A stretch of DNA of 64,000 nucleotides from an uncultured Prevotella sp. (lineage in GTDB: Bacteria > Bacteroidota > Bacteroidia > Bacteroidales > Bacteroidaceae). Made by a program: the position numbers and the translations under genes. The stretch spans positions 1 to 64,000 of the forward strand of contig ONYL01000005.1 of assembly GCA_900322035.1 (NCBI GenBank). Direction: 5' to 3'. Under the pieces are notes generated by a model. That model was not told the origin of the DNA. It did not search any database and saw only the letters and a program-made list of their open reading frames with translations. Shown in pieces: positions 25,733 through 33,961 of the stretch (position 1 is its first letter; every line of letters begins with the position of its first letter).

Positions 25733-25897
25733 TCATGTGATCGGATGGCATTCGCCACAGAAGCGTGTGGCGTCCGCCACAATACATGTACAGTCCTGCT
25801 GAGAGTCGTCTGTTGCAAGGGATTGTGCTTTTGTCGTCTGCCAGCTGAAAAAGATAGTTAACAACGACAAAAGAAGGATGTTGCTCTTTCGATTCAT
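25733..25897 (-). CDS. Small secreted Cys-containing peptide (54 residues)
   Basis: A complete 54-codon frame starts at ATG 25897. It encodes a clear signal peptide (MNRKSNILLLSLLTIFFSWQ, then TTKAQ as likely cleavage region) and a mature part of about 29 residues containing four cysteines in CxC and CxxC spacing (DCTCIV...RFCGEC). A near-consensus -7 box (AACCTTTG, 25922-25929 on the minus strand) lies about 25 bases upstream. I do not recognise the family. The cysteines could form disulfides or bind metal. It could also be the surviving 5' end of a longer lost gene, since the surroundings are debris. The frame is read directly; expression is inferred. Confidence 0.5.
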   Translation of the reverse strand: MNRKSNILLLSLLTIFFSWQTTKAQSLATDDSQQDCTCIVADATRFCGECHPIT

Positions 25898-25929
25898 ATT
25901 TGTTTTGTTTTAATCGGGATGCAAAGGTT

Positions 25930-26202
25930 AGAACTTCTTGTTTTTTTTACAATACCCAAATATAGTGAAATCCTGGAACTATGGACGGGCCCAGTGGGTG
26001 GTCTCTATCCAAATACAGTGAACAAAGGGAGCGTGCCCGGAGTTTTCAAGTTTAGGGGCTGCCGGCTGTACGGAGTCGTGTATCCGGTATTCTCCCGGAA
26101 ACCATGGCGCACGACGATTTAAAGCGGTGATTGGCAAGCATCGAGAAACGGCGATAAGAGGCCAGAAACCAGTTTTCTATGCCGTAGAGATTCATGCGGC
26201 TC
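25930..26202. other. Gene debris upstream of the prophage remnant
   Basis: No intact gene. The words CCAAATATAGTGAA and CCAAATACAGTGAA occur about 45 bases apart. From about 26103 the frame shared with the tape-measure remnant reads MAHDDLKR, LASIEKRR and EARNQFSMP between stops. That looks like further broken coding sequence, probably of the same prophage. Confidence 0.35.
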
Positions 26203-26591
26203 ATGGCTATGGCAACAAGTAACACACAGAAAACCATCGTTTCTCTCAACTCAAAGCTGGCGCTGGATGAGCTTCAGAAGTTAAAGAAGCAAGTGGAAGA
26301 TCTCAAGAAAAAAAAGGCGATGCCTTGAAAAAAACAACGACAGCTTGTCAAAGCAAGATGCCAAAAAAAAAAATCAAACAAGCTACAGCTACTGTCAAGA
26401 CGTATGAGTCCAAAGTCGCCCAAACCATCAACACGCTCTCCAACATGGGCACGGCCAGTGTAGGAGAGGTGAAGGCGGCCTTGAAGCAGCTGAAAAAGTC
26501 AGACTCTTGCCGGGTCGTAGGCGAAGAAGTTAACATAACATTGCTTACCCTTGTGGAGCCTCGGAAGGGTAAACTGAACAATACATTTTGA
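26203..26591 (+). pseudogene. Prophage tail tape-measure protein remnant (N-terminal, frameshifted)
   Basis: The first frame (MAMATSNTQKTIVSLNSKLA...LDELQKLKKQVEDLKKKK) ends at 26328. A shift in the A-run at about 26308-26315 leads into a second frame: GDALKK, KQATATVKTYESKVAQTI, then LSNMGTASVGEVKAALKQL. Joined, they resemble the coiled-coil start of tape-measure proteins of Bacteroidetes siphovirus-like prophages. Only about 110 of the usual many hundred residues remain and no other phage genes survive nearby. It lies 150 bases from the initiator tRNA gene, a plausible integration site. Family assignment is by pattern only. Confidence 0.5.
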
Positions 26592-26698
26592 TGAAATAAG
26601 TTCTTTGTCTAAGTGAGACATTTTTTTACATTGTTCGCTCTCCGCAACCAATGCCACTGAAAAGTGTCGTCTGAAAACTGTCCGGCATATAAACCGGA

Positions 26699-26737
26699 AA
26701 ACGTCCGAAGTGTTGATCGTCAACGACTTCGGACGTT
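26699..26737 (-). terminator. Terminator after tRNA-fMet
   Basis: A 13-bp stem (AACGTCCGAAGT with ACTTCGGACGTT plus adjoining bases) is followed on the minus strand by TTTTCC. It lies 5 bases after the tRNA. Confidence 0.8.
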
Positions 26738-26741
26738 ATAG

Positions 26742-26814
26742 TTGCGGAGGCAGGATTCGAACGTGCGACCTCCAGGTTATGAGCCTGGCGAGCTACCAAC
26801 TGCTCCACTCCGCG
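26742..26814 (-). tRNA. Initiator tRNA-Met (anticodon CAT)
   Basis: A 73-nt cloverleaf on the minus strand has acceptor arms CGCGGAG and CTCCGC followed by AA. The first pair is therefore an unpaired C1-A72, the hallmark of initiator tRNA. The anticodon loop reads CTCATAA and the T-loop GTTCGAATC. The anticodon stem has AGG/CCT rather than the usual three G-C pairs next to the loop, so a slight doubt about the initiator class remains. CCA is not encoded. Confidence 0.9.
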
Positions 26815-26862
26815 ATGTTTCCACCAATTTTTTATGATTGGCCTTGTTCTTTTTTGCGACTG

Positions 26863-26870
26863 CAAAGGTA
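26863..26870 (-). promoter_or_regulatory. -7 box for tRNA-fMet
   Basis: On the minus strand this reads TACCTTTG, the same box as at tRNA-Tyr, about 48 bases before the tRNA. Between it and 27189 I see no gene. Confidence 0.7.
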
Positions 26871-27188
26871 CATACTTTTTTGCTAACTACCAAATTTTTT
26901 TTGAGTTTTTTTTGTTTTCTCCTCGAATAGCTTTATTCATGTCCGTTTATATAGATAAGTCAGATTCCAGAATGTTGGGAAGAGATGTGTTATCAGTACC
27001 TCAAAGAAAGATATTTCTTCGGCAGTAGAATCGAAAGTACTTTTAGATGGCGTTTTGCTGTTAGTAGCCTACTGCTTTGTGTATTAACGGAAGCTGATTT
27101 CGCTCTAATTCTTATGCTTTGAAGGCTAATGTAGTTTTATTGTATCGTTTTTTTGTTCATTTTTGTTTGTTATTAGAAATAAAAGAGT

Positions 27189-27219
27189 TATTTTTGCACA
27201 CGCAAATCAGTATGTGCAA
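27189..27219 (+). promoter_or_regulatory. tetR promoter with overlapping inverted repeat (possible operator)
   Basis: TATTTTTG (27189-27196) is the -7 box. The inverted repeat TTGCACA (27194-27200) and TGTGCAA (27213-27219) overlaps it and the predicted transcription start. This is where an autoregulating TetR repressor would bind. The site assignment is inferred. Confidence 0.5.
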
Positions 27220-27246
27220 TTTTTCTATTGGGAGGTTGTTTAGATT

Positions 27247-27834
27247 ATGTCGATATCAAAAACAAGACAGAAATTAGTAGATGTGGCTCGCCAGTTGTTT
27301 GCGAAAAACGGATTGGCAGGTACGACAATGAATGATATAGCTGTCGCCTCGGGCAAAGGGCGCCGCACCCTTTACACCTATTTTAATAGGAAAGAGGATG
27401 TCTATTTTGCCGTGATAGAGTCCGAATTGGAGCGGTTGAGCGATAAACTTGATGAGGTTGCAGCAAAGAAGATTCGTCCTCAGGATAAGATAATAGAACT
27501 CATCTATACCCATCTGAGTATGATTAGAGAAACTGTGGTCAGGAATGGTAATTTACGTGCGGAGTTCTTTCGTAATATCTGGACAGTTGAGAAGGTGAGG
27601 AAGAATTTTGATGAGGATGAGATAGAAATCCTCCGCAAGGTATATGCTGAAGGCAAGGCAGATGGCGAGTTTGACATTGAAGATGTTGATCTTGTTGCTG
27701 ATATTACGCATTATTGTATCAAAGGTCTTGAAGTGCCATTTATTTACGGACGTCTTGGGCATGGACTGACAGAGGAAGCCAGCAAGCCACTTGTGACAAA
27801 AGTTGTGTATGGCGCGTTAGGAAAAAGGCATTGA
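27247..27834 (+). CDS. TetR/AcrR family transcriptional regulator
   Basis: This 195-residue protein has an N-terminal TetR helix-turn-helix (about 6-52: RQKLVDVARQLFAKNGLAGT, then MNDIAVASGKGRRTLYTYF) and a helical C-terminal ligand-binding and dimer region. It precedes fabG by 64 bases on the same strand. A role in fatty-acid or envelope lipid control is therefore possible, but the effector cannot be read from the sequence. An inverted repeat at its own promoter suggests autoregulation. Confidence 0.9.
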   Translation: MSISKTRQKLVDVARQLFAKNGLAGTTMNDIAVASGKGRRTLYTYFNRKEDVYFAVIESELERLSDKLDEVAAKKIRPQDKIIELIYTHLSMIRETVVRNGNLRAEFFRNIWTVEKVRKNFDEDEIEILRKVYAEGKADGEFDIEDVDLVADITHYCIKGLEVPFIYGRLGHGLTEEASKPLVTKVVYGALGKRH

Positions 27835-27898
27835 AATATACTAACCGTAAGGTTTATCCGTTACAATATAAAGAACATCATTTAACATTTTTGAAATA

Positions 27899-28651
27899 AT
27901 GAAATTATTGGAAGGCAAGACCGCGCTGATTACAGGCGCGGCACGTGGCATTGGCAAGGCCATCGCGTTGAAGTTTGCTTCTGAAGGAGCGAATATTGCA
28001 TTTACAGATCTTTTCATCGATGAGGAGCATGGCGGATTGGCTACAGAACGTGAGATTTCCGCATTGGGCGTAAAGGCCAAAGGCTATGCCAGCAATGCAG
28101 CCGATTTTGCTCAGACAGAGGAGGTTGTAAACAAAGTGGTGGAAGAATTCGGCAGTGTTGACATTTTGGTCAACAATGCTGGAATCACCAAAGACGGTCT
28201 GATGTTGAAGATGACAGAACAGCAGTGGGATGCTGTGATAGCAGTGAACTTGAAGAGCGCTTTCAATTTCATCCATGCTTGCACTCCTGTTATGATGCAC
28301 CAGCGTGGTGGCAGCATCATCAACATGGCGTCTGTTGTTGGAGTCCATGGTAATGCTGGCCAGTGCAACTATGCTGCTTCAAAGGCAGGTTTGATCGCTT
28401 TGGCCAAGAGTATTGGTCAGGAGATTGGCCGTCGTGGTGTCCGCGCCAATGCCATTGCTCCCGGATTTATAGATACGGCCATGACCCAGGCGCTCCCCGC
28501 CAATATTCGCAAGGAGTGGGTGGATCGTATTCCCCTGCGTCGTGCCGGTAAAGTGGAAGACATCGCCAATGTGGCTTTGTTCTTAGCTTCTGATTTGTCA
28601 AGTTACGTTTCTGGACAGGTCATCCAGGTGGATGGCGGCATGAATATGTAA
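27899..28651 (+). CDS. fabG: 3-oxoacyl-ACP reductase
   Basis: This 250-residue short-chain dehydrogenase reduces 3-oxoacyl-ACP with NADPH in fatty-acid elongation. The cofactor loop is TGAARGIG (12-19), the NNAG motif is at 92-95, and the catalytic residues are Ser145, Tyr158 and Lys162 (YAASK). The C-terminal GQVIQVDGG is typical of FabG. Length is standard. It lies 6 bases before the rluA-type gene, so both belong to one transcript, probably starting at tetR. Confidence 0.92.
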   Translation: MKLLEGKTALITGAARGIGKAIALKFASEGANIAFTDLFIDEEHGGLATEREISALGVKAKGYASNAADFAQTEEVVNKVVEEFGSVDILVNNAGITKDGLMLKMTEQQWDAVIAVNLKSAFNFIHACTPVMMHQRGGSIINMASVVGVHGNAGQCNYAASKAGLIALAKSIGQEIGRRGVRANAIAPGFIDTAMTQALPANIRKEWVDRIPLRRAGKVEDIANVALFLASDLSSYVSGQVIQVDGGMNM

Positions 28652-28657
28652 TTTGCC

Positions 28658-29332
28658 GTGAGAGTAGTCTACGAAGACAATCACATCATCATCGTTTTCA
28701 AAGAGGCTGGCGAGATCGTCCAGGGAGATAAGACAGGCGATGAGCCCCTCTCTGAAAAGGTGAAGCAATACATCAAGGAGAAGTATCACAAACCGGGGAA
28801 TGTCTTTCTCGGTGTTGTGCATCGGCTTGACAGGCCCGTATCCGGGCTTGTGGTTTTTGCCCGCACCTCAAAAGCCTTGACCCGAATGAATGAGATGTTT
28901 CGCAAGGGGGAAGTCCATAAAACCTATTGGGCTATCACGCAAAACTCGCCGTCAGCACCGGAGTCACTATTAGAGAATTGGCTGGTGCGCAACGAAAAAC
29001 AAAACAAGAGTTATGCCTACGATCGTGAGGTGGCTGGCTCAAAACTTGCTAAACTTACATACAAGGTCATCGGTAAGAGCGACCGCTATACGCTCATAGA
29101 GGTGCATTTGCTCACGGGGCGGCATCATCAGATACGATGTCAGTTGGCACATATGGGTTGTCCTATTCGCGGGGATTTAAAATATGGGGCCAAGCGAAGC
29201 AATCCCGATGGAAGTATATCGCTGTTGGCACGCCATATCGAGTTTGTGCATCCTGTTTCGAAGCAGAATCTGTCTATCGACTCACCTTTGCCTGAGGATA
29301 TCTTGTGGCATGCGATGAGTCCTGTAGTATAA
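28658..29332 (+). CDS. RluA-family pseudouridine synthase
   Basis: This 224-residue RNA-modifying enzyme isomerises uridine to pseudouridine in rRNA or tRNA. The catalytic motif is HRLDRPVSG with Asp58, followed by the RluA-type RTSKALTRM and later LLTGRHHQIRCQLAHMG. No N-terminal S4 domain is present, as in short members such as RluA and TruC. The GTG start is chosen because MRVVYEDNHIIIVFKEAG is the family's usual beginning and no closer ATG fits. The target base cannot be named. It lies 6 bases before tamB. Confidence 0.9.
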   Translation: MRVVYEDNHIIIVFKEAGEIVQGDKTGDEPLSEKVKQYIKEKYHKPGNVFLGVVHRLDRPVSGLVVFARTSKALTRMNEMFRKGEVHKTYWAITQNSPSAPESLLENWLVRNEKQNKSYAYDREVAGSKLAKLTYKVIGKSDRYTLIEVHLLTGRHHQIRCQLAHMGCPIRGDLKYGAKRSNPDGSISLLARHIEFVHPVSKQNLSIDSPLPEDILWHAMSPVV

Positions 29333-29338
29333 AAGTAT

Positions 29339-32300
29339 ATGAAGAAAACCCTAAAATGGATTTCAATAGCCATTTTAGCGCCAATATTATTCATTTTGCT
29401 ATTGGCTCTATTGCTTTACCTCCCTCCCGTTCAGAATTGGGCTGTAAAGCATGTGGCCGAATATGCTTCGAAAAAAACAGGCCTTGAGATTTCCGTAGGT
29501 CACGTAAATCTTGAATTTCCTTTAGATCTTGGGTTGGATGATGTGAAGGTTATTCAGCCCAACGACTCTCTTCCTCAAGTCAAAGATACTGTTGCCGATG
29601 TCGGCCATTTGCTTGCCGACGTACAATTGTTGCCACTGTTCAAGAAGCAAATTCAAATTGACGAATTTGACATTCGACGGGTAAAAGTCAATACAACCAA
29701 CTTCATTCCTTCTGCGCATATTAAGGGGAATGTGGGTAGAATTAATCTACAGGCCCATGGCATAGATTTGACAAAAGAAAAAGTCAATGTAGACAATGTC
29801 ATTCTCCAGGATGGAAACTTGTCTATATTTCTGAGTGATACGGTTCCCCCTGATACTACTCCAAAAACCAATCACTGGAAGATCAACGTCGCTCAGATGA
29901 AGATTGACCGTACCCGGCTCGACCTCCATATGCCCGGAGATACCCTTGAAGTGAAAGCCGGAATGGGTGATGTCGCATTGACAAATGCTCATTTTGATTT
30001 ATTCAAAGGGCTTTACAAGGCTGGACATATAGATTGGAAAAATGGGTGGGTCAACTACGACAACAATTTCGAAATTAAGCAAAAAGGCTTGGATTTCAAT
30101 CATCTCGCTTTTGGTGATATGACTCTTGTGGCAGACTCATTCAGCTATTGCGATTCACGGCTCGACATCATCCTTCGCGAATGCAGGTTGAAAGAGAAGT
30201 GTGGATTGGCGGTGGAAAATCTGACAGGACCATTCGGCTTAGACAGTACGCGCCTATGGCTGCCGAAGCTTTTTCTCCGTACCCCAGAATCGGAATTGCA
30301 GGCTCAGGTCAATATGGACATGGATGCTTTTGCCGATCATCATCCTGGAAAGTTGAATCTTGTTGTTCACGGCTACATTGGCAAGCAGGATCTCTTGCTT
30401 TTCATGAAAGGTGCCCCAGAGCCTCTGCGCCGGCGTTGGCCTAATGCTCCACTTCGTATTGATGGAGTATTGAAGGGCAATCTGCGGATGGCTAAGTTTG
30501 CAGGCCTCAGTGTCAGTCTACCGTCGGCATTTAAGTTTCAGGCCAATGGTTACATTGCCGGCCTAATGGATCCAAAACGGATCAAGGCTAATGTTGATCT
30601 TAAGGCGACTACTTATCATCTGGATTTCCTTACGGCTTTGCTTGATCCTTCATTGATGCAGACCATACGCATACCAGTAGGTATCGGCTTTAAAGGAAAT
30701 GTCCGCGTGGATGGTTCGATATATGCTTCGCATTTCCGGCTCACAGAGGGTGGGGGATATGTGGCTGGTAATGGGCTGTTTGATGTTAGCCGTATGGATT
30801 ACCATGCTGATCTTGTTGCAAGCAAGCTACAGTTGCAGCATTTCCTACCTCACAAAGGATTGACGCCATTTAGTGGTCACGTTGTTGTTAAGGGTAGTGG
30901 CACGGATATTTTGTCTGTTCGCACCAAGTTGGATGTGAAATTCAAGGTTGACGATTTCCATTATTCCGGTTACAGCTTATCTGATATCAACGGTATGGCC
31001 AATTTGTCGGCAGGGCGGCTGCATGCCCAAGTAAATAGTCACAATCCGTTGATAAAAGGCATGATAGGTTTGGATGCCCTGACACAAAAAAGGTTTATGA
31101 GAGGTACGCTGACGCTGGATTTGTCGCACGCTGATCTCTTCCGTCTGCATTTTGCTGATCGCCAGATGACTTTTTCTGGATGTGGGCATATTGATTGGGA
31201 TTCAGATTTCAAACATAATTATAAGTTGAATGGTGCGTTGGGTGATATTACGTTCAGCAACTCTGCACGCGTCTATCGCCCTGACGATTTGGTTTTCGAC
31301 ATTCTATCACGTCGCGATACTACCCACGCCTATGTGGATTGCGGTGATTTTCACATCAATATGAATGCCCGAGGAGGGTATGAGAAACTTCTGGCCCAAT
31401 GTCAGGGAGCTGTCAAGGAAATTCAACGCCAGTTTGACCTGCGCACTATCAACTTGAAATCTCTTCGCTCTCGTTTGCCTTTGTGTGATATCTCACTCAT
31501 CAGTGGTGGGCGTAATATGTTTATGCGTTTTCTGAAAGCTTATGGATATGAGTTGGACAGTATCAACATGAACCTTACTTCATCGCCCGTATTGGGATTG
31601 AACGGCAATGTGGACATCAACCGCCTGATTGTTGATTCCATGCAACTTGACACTGTTCGGCTGGCCGTAGTATCTGATACGTCAACCACTCATTACACCT
31701 TACAAGTACGCAACAATCCTGGCAACCCCCAGTACGTTTTCAATTCCATCTTTCAAGGAGCAGTTCTTTCCAATGGACTTTATGTGCAAGGGAGCATATA
31801 CGACCGTGCCAACAGACTTGGCGTACAACTTGGTCTTTCTGCCGAGATTGAGAAAAGGGGCGTGATGTTCCATCTCTATGGCGACAACCCCATATTGGGT
31901 TACAAAGAGTTTAAAGTCAACAATGACAATTACTGCTTCCTTGGTAACGACCGCAGGGTTTCGGCCAACGTGACGTTATCAGCCTCCGATGGCCAAGGTG
32001 TGCAGCTCTTCTCTGATGATGAAGATTCTACGGCATTGCAGGACCTGACGCTCACCCTGCATCGTTTCGATTTGGAAAAAACGCTCAGCGTTTTGCCCTA
32101 CACGCCCAATGTTAAGGGAATCATGGACGGGGACTTCCATGCCGTCCAAACCCAAGAAGAGTTTTCTGTTTCGAGCACGGTCTCTGTGGAGAACATGATC
32201 TATGAGGGCTGTCCCATGGGCAATATCGGTACGGAGTTTGTCTATACGCCATCGGTCGACGGTACCCACAAGGTGAATGGTTTCCTCTATCAGAATGACC

Positions 32301-33961
32301 GGGAGATTGGTTATCTCGATGGAGTGTATGATAAGCGTCAGGGCGGCTCCATAGACGCGACATTTAAAGCTGAGAAATTGCCCTTGGAAATACTCAACGG
32401 CTTTATTCCCAACCAGCTTTTTGGCTTCAATGGGTGCACCGAAGGCCAGCTTAAGATTCAGGGTAAGGTGACAAAGCCAGAGGTGAATGGCGAATTGATT
32501 TTCGACTCCTGTTCTGTATTCAGCAAGCCTTATGGTGTAGAGATGCGCTTTGCCGACGACCCGGTACGCATCGTGGGCAGTCATTTGCTTTTTGAAAATT
32601 TCGAGATGTTTGCCCACAACGACAGTCCTCTTGATATTTTGGGAAGTTTGGACTTCTCTGATCCGAGTCATATGACGCTTGACATGAAGATGCAGGCCCG
32701 TAATTTCTTACTCATCGACAGTAAGGAAAACAATCGCTCGGAGACTTATGGTAAAACCTACGTCAATTTCTTCGGAATGATGAGTGGCCCTGTTGAGTCT
32801 TTGAAGATGAGAGGCAAGTTGGATGTGCTTGGAGCTACCGATATGACTTATGTCTTGCGTGATTCTCCCTTGTCTGCCGACAACGAAATGGAAGAGCTTG
32901 TGACGTTCACGTCGTTCAGCGATACTGTAGCTGAGACCATCGCACGTCCTCCATTGACAGGATTCGATATGGATCTTGGCATCAGCATTGACGAGAATGC
33001 TCATATCGTCTGCGCACTCGATGACGAACACACCAACTATATCGACATTGTCGGTGGTGGCGATCTCCGCTTGTCCTATTCTCCTTCCGACAATCTTATG
33101 TTGAGTGGCCGATACACGATCAGTTCTGGCTCGATGAAGTATTCGCTGCCAGTGATTCCGTTGAAGACTTTTACCATTCAAAATGGCAGCTATCTTCAGT
33201 TCCAGGGTGATCCTTTCAATCCAGCCCTGAGCATTACGGCCACTGAGCGCACAAAGGCCTCGGTTGAGTCGGGCGGAACTAATTCTCGTATGGTCGATTT
33301 TGATTGTGGAGTGGCCCTGTCAAAGACCCTCGGAGATATGGGCGTGGAATTTATTATCAACGCACCGGAGGATATGACCATCAGTAACCAGCTTAATACT
33401 TTGTCGAAAGAGGAACGTGGGAAAATAGCAGTGACGATGCTTACTACCGGCATGTATCTAACGGACGGCAACACGAGCCAGTTCTCTATGAACTCAGCGT
33501 TGAGTTCGTTCTTGCAGTCGCAAATCAACAATATTACAGGGCGTGCACTGCGCACCCTCGATCTCAGTTTCGGTGTTGATAACGCTACGTCGAAGAGTGG
33601 GGCCATGCAGACCGACTATTCATTTAAGTTCTCCAAGCGATTCTGGAACAATCGGCTCAACATTCAGGTAGGCGGAAAAGTATCCACGGGGGCCGACGTA
33701 GAGAGTAACGATCAGACATTCTTTAACAACGTTGTCTTTGACTATCGTCTCGACAATAATAGTAGCAAGTACCTTAAGCTTTTCTACAATCGCGACAGCT
33801 ATGACTGGCTTGAGGGTTATGTCGGCAAATATGGAGTGGGGTTTGTTTGGAAACGTCGTCTGCGTCATTTCAAGGATCTGTTCCGCTTTAAGGATACTGA
33901 GGATATCCTGCCCATGCTACGCGATAGTGTAAAACAAAGTGATAAACCAACGAGTAAATGA
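29339..33961 (+). CDS. tamB: Translocation and assembly module protein TamB
   Basis: This 1540-residue protein has a single N-terminal membrane anchor (about 5-29). A very long region of repeated short beta strands follows (AsmA-like then DUF490/TamB domain). The conserved C-terminal part contains GRYTISSGSMKYSLPVIPLK and ISGxxTxD-like DYSFKFSKRF strands. TamB spans the periplasm as a beta-taco and works with a TamA/BamA-type outer-membrane partner in envelope biogenesis, including lipid transport in better-studied relatives. Its stop overlaps the tamL start by 4 bases (ATGA), so translational coupling with the partner is likely. Confidence 0.92.
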   Translation: MKKTLKWISIAILAPILFILLLALLLYLPPVQNWAVKHVAEYASKKTGLEISVGHVNLEFPLDLGLDDVKVIQPNDSLPQVKDTVADVGHLLADVQLLPLFKKQIQIDEFDIRRVKVNTTNFIPSAHIKGNVGRINLQAHGIDLTKEKVNVDNVILQDGNLSIFLSDTVPPDTTPKTNHWKINVAQMKIDRTRLDLHMPGDTLEVKAGMGDVALTNAHFDLFKGLYKAGHIDWKNGWVNYDNNFEIKQKGLDFNHLAFGDMTLVADSFSYCDSRLDIILRECRLKEKCGLAVENLTGPFGLDSTRLWLPKLFLRTPESELQAQVNMDMDAFADHHPGKLNLVVHGYIGKQDLLLFMKGAPEPLRRRWPNAPLRIDGVLKGNLRMAKFAGLSVSLPSAFKFQANGYIAGLMDPKRIKANVDLKATTYHLDFLTALLDPSLMQTIRIPVGIGFKGNVRVDGSIYASHFRLTEGGGYVAGNGLFDVSRMDYHADLVASKLQLQHFLPHKGLTPFSGHVVVKGSGTDILSVRTKLDVKFKVDDFHYSGYSLSDINGMANLSAGRLHAQVNSHNPLIKGMIGLDALTQKRFMRGTLTLDLSHADLFRLHFADRQMTFSGCGHIDWDSDFKHNYKLNGALGDITFSNSARVYRPDDLVFDILSRRDTTHAYVDCGDFHINMNARGGYEKLLAQCQGAVKEIQRQFDLRTINLKSLRSRLPLCDISLISGGRNMFMRFLKAYGYELDSINMNLTSSPVLGLNGNVDINRLIVDSMQLDTVRLAVVSDTSTTHYTLQVRNNPGNPQYVFNSIFQGAVLSNGLYVQGSIYDRANRLGVQLGLSAEIEKRGVMFHLYGDNPILGYKEFKVNNDNYCFLGNDRRVSANVTLSASDGQGVQLFSDDEDSTALQDLTLTLHRFDLEKTLSVLPYTPNVKGIMDGDFHAVQTQEEFSVSSTVSVENMIYEGCPMGNIGTEFVYTPSVDGTHKVNGFLYQNDREIGYLDGVYDKRQGGSIDATFKAEKLPLEILNGFIPNQLFGFNGCTEGQLKIQGKVTKPEVNGELIFDSCSVFSKPYGVEMRFADDPVRIVGSHLLFENFEMFAHNDSPLDILGSLDFSDPSHMTLDMKMQARNFLLIDSKENNRSETYGKTYVNFFGMMSGPVESLKMRGKLDVLGATDMTYVLRDSPLSADNEMEELVTFTSFSDTVAETIARPPLTGFDMDLGISIDENAHIVCALDDEHTNYIDIVGGGDLRLSYSPSDNLMLSGRYTISSGSMKYSLPVIPLKTFTIQNGSYLQFQGDPFNPALSITATERTKASVESGGTNSRMVDFDCGVALSKTLGDMGVEFIINAPEDMTISNQLNTLSKEERGKIAVTMLTTGMYLTDGNTSQFSMNSALSSFLQSQINNITGRALRTLDLSFGVDNATSKSGAMQTDYSFKFSKRFWNNRLNIQVGGKVSTGADVESNDQTFFNNVVFDYRLDNNSSKYLKLFYNRDSYDWLEGYVGKYGVGFVWKRRLRHFKDLFRFKDTEDILPMLRDSVKQSDKPTSK

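Noticed and set aside
26052..26249. Minus-strand frame of 65 codons.
   Set aside because: No signal, family or promoter. It overlaps plus-strand phage-like debris.
26635..26650. Sequence CTCTCCGCAACCA near the tRNA-fMet 3' end as a possible prophage attachment repeat.
   Set aside because: It is on the opposite strand to the tRNA and the match to the tRNA end is only about ten bases, which may be chance.
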